Assembly (NCBI GenBank): GCA_002683825.1
Contig: NYUD01000085.1
Span: forward strand, 62,001-126,000
Direction: 5' to 3'
DNA: 64,000 nucleotides
DNA from: Planctomycetota bacterium
GTDB lineage: Bacteria; Planctomycetota; UBA1135; GCA-002686595
The notes beneath the pieces were generated by a model. The model was given only the letters and a program-made list of their open reading frames with translations, ran no database searches and was not told the DNA's origin. The position numbers were made by a program, and so were the translations under genes. This document shows, piece by piece, positions 53,887 to 63,311 of this stretch (position 1 is its first letter; each line of letters begins with the position of its first letter).

Positions 53887-54759
53887 TCAGGGCAAGAGTT
53901 CAGCCATGTCGCGATACGTCTCGGGACGCCGGTCGCGATAGAACTGCCACGTGCGCCGCACCTCCTCGATCACTTCGAGGTCCATCTCGGCGGTGACGAG
54001 CTCGTCTCGGTCCTCCGTGCCTTCGGCGAGGAAGCTACCCCGCGGATCGACGAAGTAGCTCGAGCCGTAGAACTTGCCGATACTCCAGGGGGCTTCGTTC
54101 CCCACGCGATTGCTGCAGCCCATGAAGAAGCCGTTGGCGACGGCGTGGGCGGGTTGTTCGAGCTTCCACAGGTATTGCGAGAGCCCCGCGACCGTAGCGG
54201 AGGGGTTGAAGACGATCTCGGCGCCGTTCAAACCCAAGAGGCGCGCGCCCTCGGGGAAGTGGCGGTCGTAGCAGATGTAGACGCCGACCTTCGCATAGCG
54301 TGTCTGAAACACCGGGTAGCCGAGGTTGCCCGGCTTGAAGAAGAACTTCTCCCAGAACCCCGAGGTGTGCGGGATGTGGTTCTTTCTGTACTTGCCGAGG
54401 TACGTCCCATCGGCGTCGATCACCGCCGCCGTGTTGTAATAGACTCCCGCTTGTTCGCGCTCATAGACCGGGATGATCAGCACCATCTCGTACTTGCGCG
54501 CGTAGGGCATCAGGGACTCGACGGTCGGGCCCGGAACCGGTTCGGCGGCGTCGTACCAGCGCGCGTCCTGGCTGGGGCAGAAATAGGGGCCGTTGAAGAT
54601 CTCCTGCAAGCACAGGATCTGAACGCCCTCTTTTCCGGCCTGATCGATGAACGGCAGGTGCTTGTCAAAGGCCGCCTTCTGGATTTCGGCTACGGCCAAG
54701 CTTTCGTCGTTGACAGGGTTCGAGCACTGAATCAGTCCGCCTTTGACGATGCGAGCCAT
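53887..54759 (-). CDS. Beta-ureidopropionase (nitrilase superfamily)
   Basis: 290 residues with ATG 54759 behind AGGAGG. The nitrilase catalytic triad is complete: Glu53 in CLQEIFNGPYF, Lys126 in KYRKNHIP and Cys163 in YICYDRHFPE. The sequence round these residues is that of N-carbamoyl-beta-alanine amidohydrolase. It releases beta-alanine or 3-aminoisobutyrate with CO2 and ammonia, the step after dihydropyrimidinase. It starts ten bases after the mmsA stop. Confidence 0.92.
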   Translation of the reverse strand: MARIVKGGLIQCSNPVNDESLAVAEIQKAAFDKHLPFIDQAGKEGVQILCLQEIFNGPYFCPSQDARWYDAAEPVPGPTVESLMPYARKYEMVLIIPVYEREQAGVYYNTAAVIDADGTYLGKYRKNHIPHTSGFWEKFFFKPGNLGYPVFQTRYAKVGVYICYDRHFPEGARLLGLNGAEIVFNPSATVAGLSQYLWKLEQPAHAVANGFFMGCSNRVGNEAPWSIGKFYGSSYFVDPRGSFLAEGTEDRDELVTAEMDLEVIEEVRRTWQFYRDRRPETYRDMAELLP

Positions 54760-54769
54760 GGTCTTCCTC

Positions 54770-56215
54770 CTACCAGCGTGAGATGACGACTTTGCGGTCG
54801 GTGTAGAAATCGAAGGCCTCGCGGCCGTGGGCCTTGAGGTCGCCGAAGAACGAACCCTTGGCGCCGCCGAAGCCGAAGAAGGACATCGGGGCCGCCACGC
54901 CGATGTTTACGCCGGCCATGCTGGAATCAACGTTGTAGCGAAAGTTGCGAGCGCTCCGCCCGCTGGTGGTGAAAATCGAGCTGGCGTTAGCCAGCGGGTG
55001 GTTCTTCGCCATCGCCAGGGCGTCATCCAGCGTTTCGACAGGCGAGAGGCAAAGTACGGGGCCAAAAATTTCATCGTAGCCGATCTTCATATCGGGCTTG
55101 ACGTTGTCGAACAGCGTCGGACCGATGAACGAGCCTCCCTGGTCGGCATCGACATCGCGCCCGTCGACGACCAACTCAGCGCCTTCCTTTTCGCCGGCGG
55201 CGATGTAACCGAGAACCTTCTCCTTGTGAGGCGCGGAGATGACCGGCCCCATGTCCACCCCGGGCTTCGATCCGTCACCGACTCTGATCTTTTTCATCCG
55301 CTCGACCAGGCCTTGGCGCACCTGCTCATGACAGTTGCCGACCGGGATGACGATGCTGGCGGCGAGACAACGCTCGCCCGCGCACCCGAAGGCCGACTCC
55401 GTCACTGCATCCAGCGCCTTGTCCATTTCGGCGTCGGGCATGATGATGATGTAGTTCTTCGCGCCTCCCAGCGCCTGCACGCGCTTGCGGTTGGCCGCGC
55501 CGGTCTTGTAGACGTACTCGGCGACGGGGCTCGAGCCCACGAACGATATGCCGGCGATGTCGGGGTGGTGCAGGATGGCGTTCACCGCATCCTTGCCGCC
55601 CTGTACCATGTTCAAGACCCCGGGCGGGAAGCCGGCTTCGTGGGTCAATTCCCAGACCAGCTTCTGACTGAAGGGCACCTGCTCGGATGGCTTGCAGAGG
55701 AACGTATTTCCGCAGGCTACCGCGAAGGGGAAGAACCACATGGGCACCATGGCGGGGAAGTTGAAGGGTGCGATGCAGGCAAAGACGCCCAGGGGCTGAC
55801 GCACCGACTCGCAGTCGATACCGCCGGCGATGTCCTCGAGAGCCTGACCCATCAACAAGGAAGGGGCGCCGGCGGCGACCTCGATCATCTGAATCCCGCG
55901 GCGAACGCTTCCGCGCGATTCGGAGAGCGTTTTGCCGTTCTCGCGAGTGACGATCGCTGCGAGCTCTTCAGCGTGCTTCTCCAGCTGAAATTTCAGCTGG
56001 AAGAGGAACTGCACGCGATCCTCGACCGGCGTGCGGCGCCAGCTTCCAAAGGCGTGCTTGGCGGACCGAACGGCCGTGTCCACCTCGGCGGCTCCGCAGA
56101 GCGGCGTTTTCCCGATCAACTCACCTGTCGCCGGGTTCTTGACCTCGTGGTATTCGGTGCTTTCGGCGGCGACCCATTCGCCTCCGATGTAGTTCTTCAA
56201 GATCTCGGCCGTCAT
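54770..56215 (-). CDS. mmsA: Methylmalonate-semialdehyde dehydrogenase (CoA-acylating)
   Basis: 481 residues. Aldehyde dehydrogenase fold with NAD-site APFNFPAMVPMWFFP and FVGSSPVAEYVY, the GGAKNY segment typical of this subfamily in place of the usual ELGG, and the catalytic Cys in FGCAGERCLA. It converts malonate or methylmalonate semialdehyde to acetyl-CoA or propionyl-CoA. First in the transcription order of the pyrimidine unit, it disposes of the carbon skeletons left by the aminotransferase. Confidence 0.93.
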   Translation of the reverse strand: MTAEILKNYIGGEWVAAESTEYHEVKNPATGELIGKTPLCGAAEVDTAVRSAKHAFGSWRRTPVEDRVQFLFQLKFQLEKHAEELAAIVTRENGKTLSESRGSVRRGIQMIEVAAGAPSLLMGQALEDIAGGIDCESVRQPLGVFACIAPFNFPAMVPMWFFPFAVACGNTFLCKPSEQVPFSQKLVWELTHEAGFPPGVLNMVQGGKDAVNAILHHPDIAGISFVGSSPVAEYVYKTGAANRKRVQALGGAKNYIIIMPDAEMDKALDAVTESAFGCAGERCLAASIVIPVGNCHEQVRQGLVERMKKIRVGDGSKPGVDMGPVISAPHKEKVLGYIAAGEKEGAELVVDGRDVDADQGGSFIGPTLFDNVKPDMKIGYDEIFGPVLCLSPVETLDDALAMAKNHPLANASSIFTTSGRSARNFRYNVDSSMAGVNIGVAAPMSFFGFGGAKGSFFGDLKAHGREAFDFYTDRKVVISRW

Positions 56216-56485
56216 CTACTTGTCCTCGCGTGCGGTCGTTGGAATCCGGTCATCCTAGCCGAGTGGGGTGGAAGCGACAATCCAGGGGCTCCATGACATT
56301 TATCGGCTGACCATGCCCTGGGAGGGCGAGGTCAAACCCTGTCGGGGAACTGGAAGAGACCCTCTTGTTCGCGCTTCGAGCAATGCATGAAACCTTCCTG
56401 TGGGAAGGCCACCGGGCGCCGGAGCTTCTTCGAAATTCTCGACGAGCAGAGCTGTCCTCTGGACCAGGTACCCTCCACCGCTGAA

Positions 56486-57430
56486 CTAGAGCGAGTTCTG
56501 GCGCACTTCGACGTACCAGGTGTTTCCGAATCCGATACCAAAGCGTTCCGCAAAACTTCCCTGATTGATGGCAAACGACAGGTTGCCCAGGCTGTTCTGG
56601 TATGCGAGCGGTTGCGACTTATCCACGCGGCCGAAGGTTTCCACGTAGGGCAGCGTGCCTTCGAAGACGACTGCCTCTTCGTGGAAAATCCGGATGTCAA
56701 GTGTGTTCCCCCATGCGATGCCCGTCGTGCGTAAACGGTCCGTCGGAATATCGGTCCACACGTTTCCAAACTTCGGATCGAGCACGGGGACCGTGCCCTT
56801 CCACCGAACGCCATCGGGTAGATGCTCGACGACGAGCCTTCGGTAGGGCAGCCGCACGAGGCTCTTGGGGTCGAGCGAAAGGCCGACCTCTTCGAAGGAC
56901 ATTTTTCCCGCAGCGAGTAGCGCGCCTACGTAGGAATACACATCCCTTCCGTGAAACGTAAGGGACGCACGCGAGCCGGGTAGGCGCAGACCGGATTCGT
57001 CGATCCGGCGGGCGCTTTCGATCCCCAGAGACTCCGCGATGAACGTCAAGGTTCCATTGTCCGGAGTCACGAAGAGATGCCCCGTGCGCGCCCGCGCGAC
57101 GATCGAGCGGCGTGCGGTGCCCACCCCGGGATCCACCACCAAGACGAAAACCGTATCCGCCGGCCAATAGGCAGCCGTCTGGTTGAGTCGGTAGGCGCCT
57201 TCCCAGACATTAAACGGTTCGATCGCGTGGGTCAGATCCTCGAGCCGGAGCCGCGAGTCCACCTGCTGGGCGACGCCTTTCATGGCGGACACGGCACCGT
57301 CGGAAAGGCCGAAGTCGGATTGAAAGACGACGGTTCGAAGGTGTTCCTCCGGGCTGGCGGGGAGTCGGCACGCGCAGGCTGCAAGGAACAAGGGCAGGGC
57401 GGGAAGTCCAATGAGCGTACGGCTTTCCAT
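56486..57430 (-). CDS. SAM hydroxide adenosyltransferase-like (DUF62) lipoprotein
   Basis: 314 residues from ATG 57430. The N-terminus is a lipoprotein-type signal (LIGLPALPLFLAACACRL). The body is the SAM hydrolase/fluorinase family: QSDFGLSDGAVSAMKG, VVDPGVGTARRSIVA and VTPDNGTLTF carry the conserved Asp, Arg and Asn residues, and a C-terminal beta domain has YNSL-like QNSLGNLSFAINQG. Cytosolic members split S-adenosylmethionine to adenosine and methionine with water. An exported form is odd, because SAM is cytoplasmic, so the substrate may differ. Confidence 0.82.
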   Translation of the reverse strand: MESRTLIGLPALPLFLAACACRLPASPEEHLRTVVFQSDFGLSDGAVSAMKGVAQQVDSRLRLEDLTHAIEPFNVWEGAYRLNQTAAYWPADTVFVLVVDPGVGTARRSIVARARTGHLFVTPDNGTLTFIAESLGIESARRIDESGLRLPGSRASLTFHGRDVYSYVGALLAAGKMSFEEVGLSLDPKSLVRLPYRRLVVEHLPDGVRWKGTVPVLDPKFGNVWTDIPTDRLRTTGIAWGNTLDIRIFHEEAVVFEGTLPYVETFGRVDKSQPLAYQNSLGNLSFAINQGSFAERFGIGFGNTWYVEVRQNSL

Positions 57431-57714
57431 GGGGAGCTAAGATAGCTTCACCCGTGCAGGGACCGAGCGATTTCCACCCCGTAACCGACACCTGGTCCGC
57501 GAGGACTTCGACCTTCCCACCGGGGTTCAGTGGCTCGGGGGGTCGACGCTCGCCGCGAAAAAACACGTCCTGCCGGTAGCCTCGACCGCTTCCGGCAAGA
57601 CGCTGGCCGCCTCCCTTTCCAGTATCGACCGTCCATTCCGTACACCTGGGACCGGAGGTGCCGCGGCCCGGTTCACGAGTTCTGACCCGCCGTCTTGTGT
57701 CTGACACCGTATGG

Positions 57715-58548
57715 CTACAGCGCCGTGAACTCCCACCGGCCCGTCGTTCGGACCGGGGCCTGGCCTGCGTTGTTCATGCGGATGACGTAGTGGTTGAGAT
57801 GCGTTGTGCCCCCGGCTCCGCCGTGATTGAAGTCGAGCAATGGGATTCGTAGCGTCGCGCGATGCACCGCGCCCTGTTGCGAGAGTTCGGCATCGTCGAG
57901 ATTGTGGCGGTTCTCGGTGCCGTTCAAGTCGAACTCCAGCTCTTCGAAGGGCGTGGAGCCCGTGAAGGTAAGAACCACTTCGTTTCCATCGATGTGCGTG
58001 TGCAGGAGCTGGTGGATGCGATAGATCCCCTCGGGCAGCGTTGTCGTCGTGCCGCCGGGCGAGGTCTTTTCCAAGAGTTCTTGCAGGAGCGACTCGGCGT
58101 GCGCTTCGGAACGGGCCCGGAAACCGGCGACGTAGCGCGTCGTTCCGCCGAGCGGATCCGGCTCGACCGGTCCACCGGCGAAATACCACAGGGGACGTCG
58201 GACGATGACGCCGGAATCGTTCAATCCAGCGCCGATCGGGGGAGGGGCGGTCGAGGTCAGGTGCCAGCGCACCGCATCCATGGGTACGGGGAGATCCCCG
58301 GCGGGGAGGAAGCCCGCCCATGAGCCCGTCATCTGTCCGGCGGCATCGGTGAAGCGGATCTTCACCGCCTCGGGTATGGCCGAGCCGGGTGGGCTCTCCA
58401 GATCGAGCGTGCGGTTTTTTTCGAGCCCCTTGAAGCTCACCCGTAGTAGCGAGTCGCTGAGGTGAATTTCCGTCGAACTGGAGGACGGGCAGCCGGCGGC
58501 GAACACGGAAAACAGGGCTACGGGAAGCGTTTCTCGGAGGAGTTGCAT
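57715..58548 (-). CDS. Lipoprotein of unknown function
   Basis: 277 residues with a lipoprotein signal (LPVALFSVFAAGCPSSSS). The mature protein is beta-rich with repeated Gly/Thr/Pro patches and a His-containing segment (YRIHQLLHTHIDGNEVV). Nothing matches a family I know. It is divergent from the fatty acid hydroxylase gene and shares no operon with clear partners; 284 bases downstream contain no recognisable gene. Confidence 0.7.
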   Translation of the reverse strand: MQLLRETLPVALFSVFAAGCPSSSSTEIHLSDSLLRVSFKGLEKNRTLDLESPPGSAIPEAVKIRFTDAAGQMTGSWAGFLPAGDLPVPMDAVRWHLTSTAPPPIGAGLNDSGVIVRRPLWYFAGGPVEPDPLGGTTRYVAGFRARSEAHAESLLQELLEKTSPGGTTTTLPEGIYRIHQLLHTHIDGNEVVLTFTGSTPFEELEFDLNGTENRHNLDDAELSQQGAVHRATLRIPLLDFNHGGAGGTTHLNHYVIRMNNAGQAPVRTTGRWEFTAL

Positions 58549-58621
58549 AGGACTCCCCTGACCGCTTCAACCTCGCGCGGGTTGCGCGAAAACCATCTCC
58601 TTTCTCAGCGCCGGAGCTAGG

Positions 58622-59407
58622 ATGCCGACCCCGATGAGCTATCTGCAATGGCTGCTTCTGCTCTCGGCGATCTTCCTCGTCGCCGAGCGAATTCTCCCTG
58701 CCCGCCGCGATCAGGGGGCGGCGCGCCCACAGCTCGTCAACGACATCGGGTACCTGCTGTTCAACGGCCACTACTACGCCGTGGTCACCGGCGGGATCAC
58801 CGGGGGCCTGGCTCTCTGGACGCACTCCCTCTTTCCCGCGGGGGCCCTCGACTCCTCCCTTCTCTCGGGTATCGCGCCGTTGTGGCAGTTTCTCATCTAT
58901 CTCGTCGTCTCCGATTTCCTGCAGTGGAACGTGCACGTGTTGCTGCACCGGGTTCCGCTCCTGTGGCAGTTTCACAAGATCCATCATTCCGCCCACCGGC
59001 TCGACTGGGCGGTGAACTTTCGTTTCCACTGGATGGAACTGGTGATCTACCGCTCGTTGCTCTACCTGCCCCTTGCGTTTCTCGGAGGGGATGGCGAACC
59101 GCTGTTCGCGGCTGCCGTATTCGCGACCGCCTGGGGGCACTACAACCACGCGAACATCCGAATTCGACTGGGCCCCCTCGGTTACATCTTCAACAGTCCA
59201 AGCATGCACCTGTGGCACCATGATGCCTCCACGGAGGGCGGCGTCGCGAAGAACTACGCCATCGTTCTGAGCCTCTGGGACTACCTCTTTCGAACGGCGT
59301 ACTGGCCGCCGAGAGATCCCGAGCGCCTGGGCTTTCCCGGGGACGAAGAGGTTCCTCCCGACATCCTTCGGCAGGAGCTGTTCCCTGTTCGGTTCAAGAG
59401 GAGTTGA
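58622..59407 (+). CDS. Sterol desaturase / fatty acid hydroxylase family membrane protein
   Basis: 261 residues with about four membrane segments and the eight-His di-iron pattern: HVLLHR, HKIHHSAHR and HLWHHD, with a further His in HYNHANI. Members hydroxylate or desaturate lipids; the substrate cannot be predicted. The alpha/beta hydrolase gene starts four bases after its stop, so the two are likely co-expressed. Confidence 0.87.
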   Translation: MPTPMSYLQWLLLLSAIFLVAERILPARRDQGAARPQLVNDIGYLLFNGHYYAVVTGGITGGLALWTHSLFPAGALDSSLLSGIAPLWQFLIYLVVSDFLQWNVHVLLHRVPLLWQFHKIHHSAHRLDWAVNFRFHWMELVIYRSLLYLPLAFLGGDGEPLFAAAVFATAWGHYNHANIRIRLGPLGYIFNSPSMHLWHHDASTEGGVAKNYAIVLSLWDYLFRTAYWPPRDPERLGFPGDEEVPPDILRQELFPVRFKRS

Positions 59408-59411
59408 CGCC

Positions 59412-60671
59412 ATGCTTCGATGTCTCGTTCCCCTCGTGTTCACGTGCAGTCTCGGTGCATGGACGGATGACGAGACCCTGGACAAGAAGGCGATCAACAA
59501 GCTGGTCGAGGAGTACTTCGAGCACGACTGGAAGAGCCCGGAAGGGATCGCAGCCCACCGAAAGATCATCGCCCGTCTCGATGGGCTCCCGAAGTTGAGT
59601 GCCAGGGAATCCAAGAGCTGGCGTAAGAGTCTCCTCAAGGTCTGGAGCAGGGGACCGAAGCTTTCCAAGAAATCCGGCACGCATCACCTCTGGGAGGAAG
59701 AGGAGCGCGGCCTCTTCATCCTCGGAGGAAAGTCGAAGAAGGCGAAGGGGCTCTTCATCGGTATGCACGGCGGCGGCCTCGGTTCGGGTGAGGCGCGTTC
59801 GAGCTACGAGGCCTTCGGCAGCGCAGCCTCGGGGCAAAAGTGGTACGCGATCTTCCCCGAGGTGCTCGTCAAGACCGAGCTGGGCTGGACCGACTCGGGC
59901 ACGGAAGAATTCGTGATGGAGCTGGTCGAGCGCGCGCGTCGCACCGGGAAGATCGACCCGGACCGTGTCTACTTCGGCGGACACTCCATGGGAGGGTACG
60001 GGTCATGGACCCTCGGCGCTCACCACGCGGACGAGATCGCCGGCCTCACACCGTCCGCAGGAGCACCGACGCCAATCCTCGAGGGGGAGGAGGTCATCGA
60101 CATCGTCGAGGGCGTGGTTCCCAACCTTCGCAACGTGGCCATGGTGATCTTTCAGTCCACCGACGATCCGCGCGTGCCTCCCGAAGCCAATCGAATGGCC
60201 GTCCAAAAGCTCAAAGAGGCGCAGGAACGCTGGGGTGGCTACGACTTCGAGTACTGGGAGGTGACGGACAACGCGCACAACCTGCCTCCCGGTGGTGCCG
60301 AGGCGCTACTGGAAAAGATCGGGGGCAAGGTCCGAAATCCGCACCCCGAGCGCGTCGTGTGGCAGCCGGCCATCGATTGGAAGCGTCAGTTCTACTGGTT
60401 GTTCTGGGACGAACCGAAGCTGGGCCGGGAAGTCGTCGCCGATCTCGACCGAGCTGACAACACGGTCTCCGTCACGACGAAGGCGCCACTGGGCGGCCTC
60501 CACGTTCTGCTGAGCGACGACGTCGTCGACATGAAGAAGGAGGTTGTCGTTCTTGTCAACGGGGTCGAACACTACCGCGCCATTCCCGAGCGCAGTCTGG
60601 CGACGTTGCTGATGACCGGTCGCTACGGCGACGCCAGGCGCACCTACGATGCCCGCATTCCTCTTTTTTAG
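59412..60671 (+). CDS. Secreted alpha/beta hydrolase
   Basis: 419 residues with a signal peptide (LVPLVFTCSLGAW). After a helical N-terminal region, the alpha/beta hydrolase domain has the oxyanion region FIGMHGGGLGSG, the nucleophile elbow GGHSMGGYG, an acid in FQSTDDPRVP and the His in TDNAHNLPPGG. It resembles esterases of the polyhydroxybutyrate depolymerase-like type. A C-terminal domain of about 100 residues follows. It overlaps no neighbour and lies right after the hydroxylase gene. Confidence 0.82.
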   Translation: MLRCLVPLVFTCSLGAWTDDETLDKKAINKLVEEYFEHDWKSPEGIAAHRKIIARLDGLPKLSARESKSWRKSLLKVWSRGPKLSKKSGTHHLWEEEERGLFILGGKSKKAKGLFIGMHGGGLGSGEARSSYEAFGSAASGQKWYAIFPEVLVKTELGWTDSGTEEFVMELVERARRTGKIDPDRVYFGGHSMGGYGSWTLGAHHADEIAGLTPSAGAPTPILEGEEVIDIVEGVVPNLRNVAMVIFQSTDDPRVPPEANRMAVQKLKEAQERWGGYDFEYWEVTDNAHNLPPGGAEALLEKIGGKVRNPHPERVVWQPAIDWKRQFYWLFWDEPKLGREVVADLDRADNTVSVTTKAPLGGLHVLLSDDVVDMKKEVVVLVNGVEHYRAIPERSLATLLMTGRYGDARRTYDARIPLF

Positions 60672-60875
60672 CGACGGACAGTGACCCGGCAGTAGGCGCT
60701 TCGGCCCGGACTCCCCCCTATAGCCGGCGAGCGTATCAGGCAGCTCGAGATCGCCCGTCCCGCCCCCTCTCGGGGTCCTGTCTTCACCGGCCGCCCTCAC
60801 CCGAGGAGGCCTCCTCGAGCCGTTCGAGTGGCGTCTTGCTATCATCCGGGACTCTTCCAAGCGCTGAAAAGTCCC

Positions 60876-61772
60876 ATGTGCCCCTACGTTTTGCCCCCGG
60901 TTCCGAGCGTCGACCAGGTCCAGGCCGAGTTGCGCGCCTCCTCCTTCAGGAAGCGCAGCATCAAGACCTCGGCCAAGAAACAGGCCCTGCGGCTGATCCT
61001 GTCGATGATCGATCTGACGACCCTCGAGGGGATGGATACGCCGGACAAGGTTCGGCGGCTGTGTCGCAAGGGCCGCGATCCGCTGCCCGGCGAGGATCTG
61101 CCGTCGGTCGGTGCGATTTGCGTGTATCCGACCATGGTCAGCGTGGCGAAGGAGGCGCTGGCCGGGTCGTCCGTGAAGGTCGCTTCGGTCGCGACGGCCT
61201 TTCCCAGCGGTCAGACCTTCCACGAGCTCAAGATCGAGGAGACCCGGCGTACCGTCGCAGCAGGTGCGGATGAGATCGACATGGTCATTTCACGCGGCGC
61301 GTTCCTCGCCGGGGACTATGGGCGCGTGTTCGACGAGATCGCCGCCATCAAGCAAGCCTGCGGTCCGGCGCACCTGAAGGTGATCCTCGAGACGGGCGAG
61401 CTGGGGACCTATGACCAGGTGCGTCGCGCTTCCCGGATCGCCATGGACGCCGGAGCGGACTTCATCAAGACCTCGACCGGCAAAATCTCCGTGGCGGCGA
61501 CGATGCCGGTGACGCTGGTCATGCTCGAGGCGATTCGCGACTTCTATCTGGAGACAGGGCGGATCATCGGAATGAAACCCGCCGGCGGGATTCGCACGGC
61601 CAAGGAGGCCTGGCATTATCTCGCGATGGTGAAAGAGACCCTGGGCGACACCTGGCTGACGAATAGGTTATTCCGCATTGGAGCGTCTTCTCTTCTGAAC
61701 GACGTGTTGATGCAATGGCGGCGGTTGTCCAGCGGGCGCTATCAGTCACCGGTTTATTTCAGCGAGGACTAG
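60876..61772 (+). CDS. deoC: Deoxyribose-phosphate aldolase
   Basis: 298 residues from ATG 60876. TIM-barrel class I aldolase with Schiff-base Lys198 in DFIKTSTGK and the second Lys234 in GMKPAGGIR; the family stretch KVASVATAFPSG is at about 101-112. It splits 2-deoxyribose 5-phosphate into acetaldehyde and glyceraldehyde 3-phosphate. The next two genes are aldehyde dehydrogenases, a layout seen in deoxynucleoside catabolism, where they could oxidise the acetaldehyde. Confidence 0.93.
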   Translation: MCPYVLPPVPSVDQVQAELRASSFRKRSIKTSAKKQALRLILSMIDLTTLEGMDTPDKVRRLCRKGRDPLPGEDLPSVGAICVYPTMVSVAKEALAGSSVKVASVATAFPSGQTFHELKIEETRRTVAAGADEIDMVISRGAFLAGDYGRVFDEIAAIKQACGPAHLKVILETGELGTYDQVRRASRIAMDAGADFIKTSTGKISVAATMPVTLVMLEAIRDFYLETGRIIGMKPAGGIRTAKEAWHYLAMVKETLGDTWLTNRLFRIGASSLLNDVLMQWRRLSSGRYQSPVYFSED

Positions 61773-61775
61773 GCT

Positions 61776-63311
61776 GTGGACGGAATCGACGTGAAGGAAA
61801 TCCAACCGACGTCTCCCGGTGCGTCCGAACAGTCCGGAGCGAAGGGGCGCACGCCCGTACCCGAGCTCCTGTTCGGCGATCTCTGGGACTACGCGCCCGC
61901 TCCGCAGAACACCTCGCACGTGAAGATCGCTCCGCGTTACGAGCACTTCATCGGCGGCGAATTCGTCGCCGGCACGGGCTACTTCTCTACACTGAATCCG
62001 GCGACCGAGGAAAGGTTGTCCGAGGTACCGGCTGCCGACGACGAAATGGTCGATCGCGCGGTGCGAGCGGCGCGCGAGGCCTTCGACAAGCGCTGGAGCA
62101 AGCTTCCCGGAAGCGAACGGGGCAAGGTGCTCTATCGTATCGGGCGCGCGCTGCAGGAACGCTCGCGCGAGTTGGCGTGCCTGGAAACGATGGACAACGG
62201 CAAGCCCATCAAGGAGTCGCGCGACGTGGACGTGCCGCTGGCGGCGGCGCATTTCCTCTATTACGCGGGTTGGGCCGACAAGTTGGACTACGCCTTGCCC
62301 GGTGCGACGGTTTCGCCGCTCGGCGTTTGCGGGCAGGTGATTCCCTGGAACTTCCCGCTCCTGATGGCGGCCTGGAAGATCGCACCGGCCCTGGCGGCGG
62401 GGAACACCGTCGTCTTGAAGCCGGCCGAGACGACGCCCCTGACCGCCGCGCTCCTGACCGAGATCTTTCAGGAAGCCGGGGTTCCACCCGGGGTGATCAA
62501 CATCATCTTCGGCGCCGGGGCGAGTGGTGCTGCGCTCGTGCGGCACCCCGACCTCAACAAGGTGGCCTTCACCGGTTCGACGGAGGTCGGGCGCGCGATT
62601 CAGCGGACCCTGGCCGGTTCGAAGAAGCGATTGACGCTCGAGCTGGGCGGCAAGGGCGCCAACATCATCTTCGACGATGCCCCGCTCGATCAGGCGATCG
62701 AAGGCGTGGTCGAGGGGATTTACTTCAATCAGGGGCACGTTTGCTGTGCCGGCTCAAGGCTCTTTGTGCAGGAGAATGTGCTCGAGACCGTTCTGCGCAA
62801 GCTCACACATCGCCTGGCCAGCCTGCGCGTCGGCGATCCGCTGGATAAGAACACCGACGTCGGAGCGATCAACTCCAGCGAGCAACTCGAGAAGATTCGT
62901 TCCTATGTCGACATCGGTTGCGCGGAAGGCGCGCAGATGCATCAACTCGCCTGCGAGCTGCCTGACAAGGGCTTCTTCTTCCGTCCGACGTTCTTCACCA
63001 ACGTGGTTCCGGCACACCGCATCGCCCGCGAAGAGATTTTCGGACCGGTGCTGGCGATCCAGACGTTCCGGACGCCGGACGAGGCGGTGCAGAAGGCAAA
63101 CAACTCGCCCTACGGGCTCTCCGCGGGCATCTGGACGGACAAAGGCAGCAAGCTCTTCGCGATGGCCAAGGCGCTGCACGCCGGGGTGATCTGGGGCAAC
63201 ACGTTCAACAAGTTCGATCCCGCCAGCCCCTTCGGCGGTTTCAAGGAGAGCGGCTTCGGCCGGGAAGGTGGCCTGCACGGCCTTCTGCCGTACATGGAGG
63301 TGCGAGGATGA
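61776..63311 (+). CDS. Aldehyde dehydrogenase
   Basis: 511 residues from GTG 61776, three bases after the deoC stop. NAD-site IPWNFPLLMAAWKIAP and FTGSTEVG, general base Glu in LELGGKGAN, and catalytic Cys323 in NQGHVCCAGS are all present, so it should be active. About 30 N-terminal residues precede the usual start and are low in conservation. The likely substrate is the acetaldehyde from DeoC. Its stop overlaps the next ATG (ATGA). Confidence 0.9.
   Translation: MDGIDVKEIQPTSPGASEQSGAKGRTPVPELLFGDLWDYAPAPQNTSHVKIAPRYEHFIGGEFVAGTGYFSTLNPATEERLSEVPAADDEMVDRAVRAAREAFDKRWSKLPGSERGKVLYRIGRALQERSRELACLETMDNGKPIKESRDVDVPLAAAHFLYYAGWADKLDYALPGATVSPLGVCGQVIPWNFPLLMAAWKIAPALAAGNTVVLKPAETTPLTAALLTEIFQEAGVPPGVINIIFGAGASGAALVRHPDLNKVAFTGSTEVGRAIQRTLAGSKKRLTLELGGKGANIIFDDAPLDQAIEGVVEGIYFNQGHVCCAGSRLFVQENVLETVLRKLTHRLASLRVGDPLDKNTDVGAINSSEQLEKIRSYVDIGCAEGAQMHQLACELPDKGFFFRPTFFTNVVPAHRIAREEIFGPVLAIQTFRTPDEAVQKANNSPYGLSAGIWTDKGSKLFAMAKALHAGVIWGNTFNKFDPASPFGGFKESGFGREGGLHGLLPYMEVRG

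Noticed and set aside
57527..59680. 717-codon minus-strand open frame
   Set aside because: It is antisense to the hydroxylase and part of the hydrolase genes and out of frame with the lipoprotein gene; its composition is Arg/Pro-rich and lacks any family motif.
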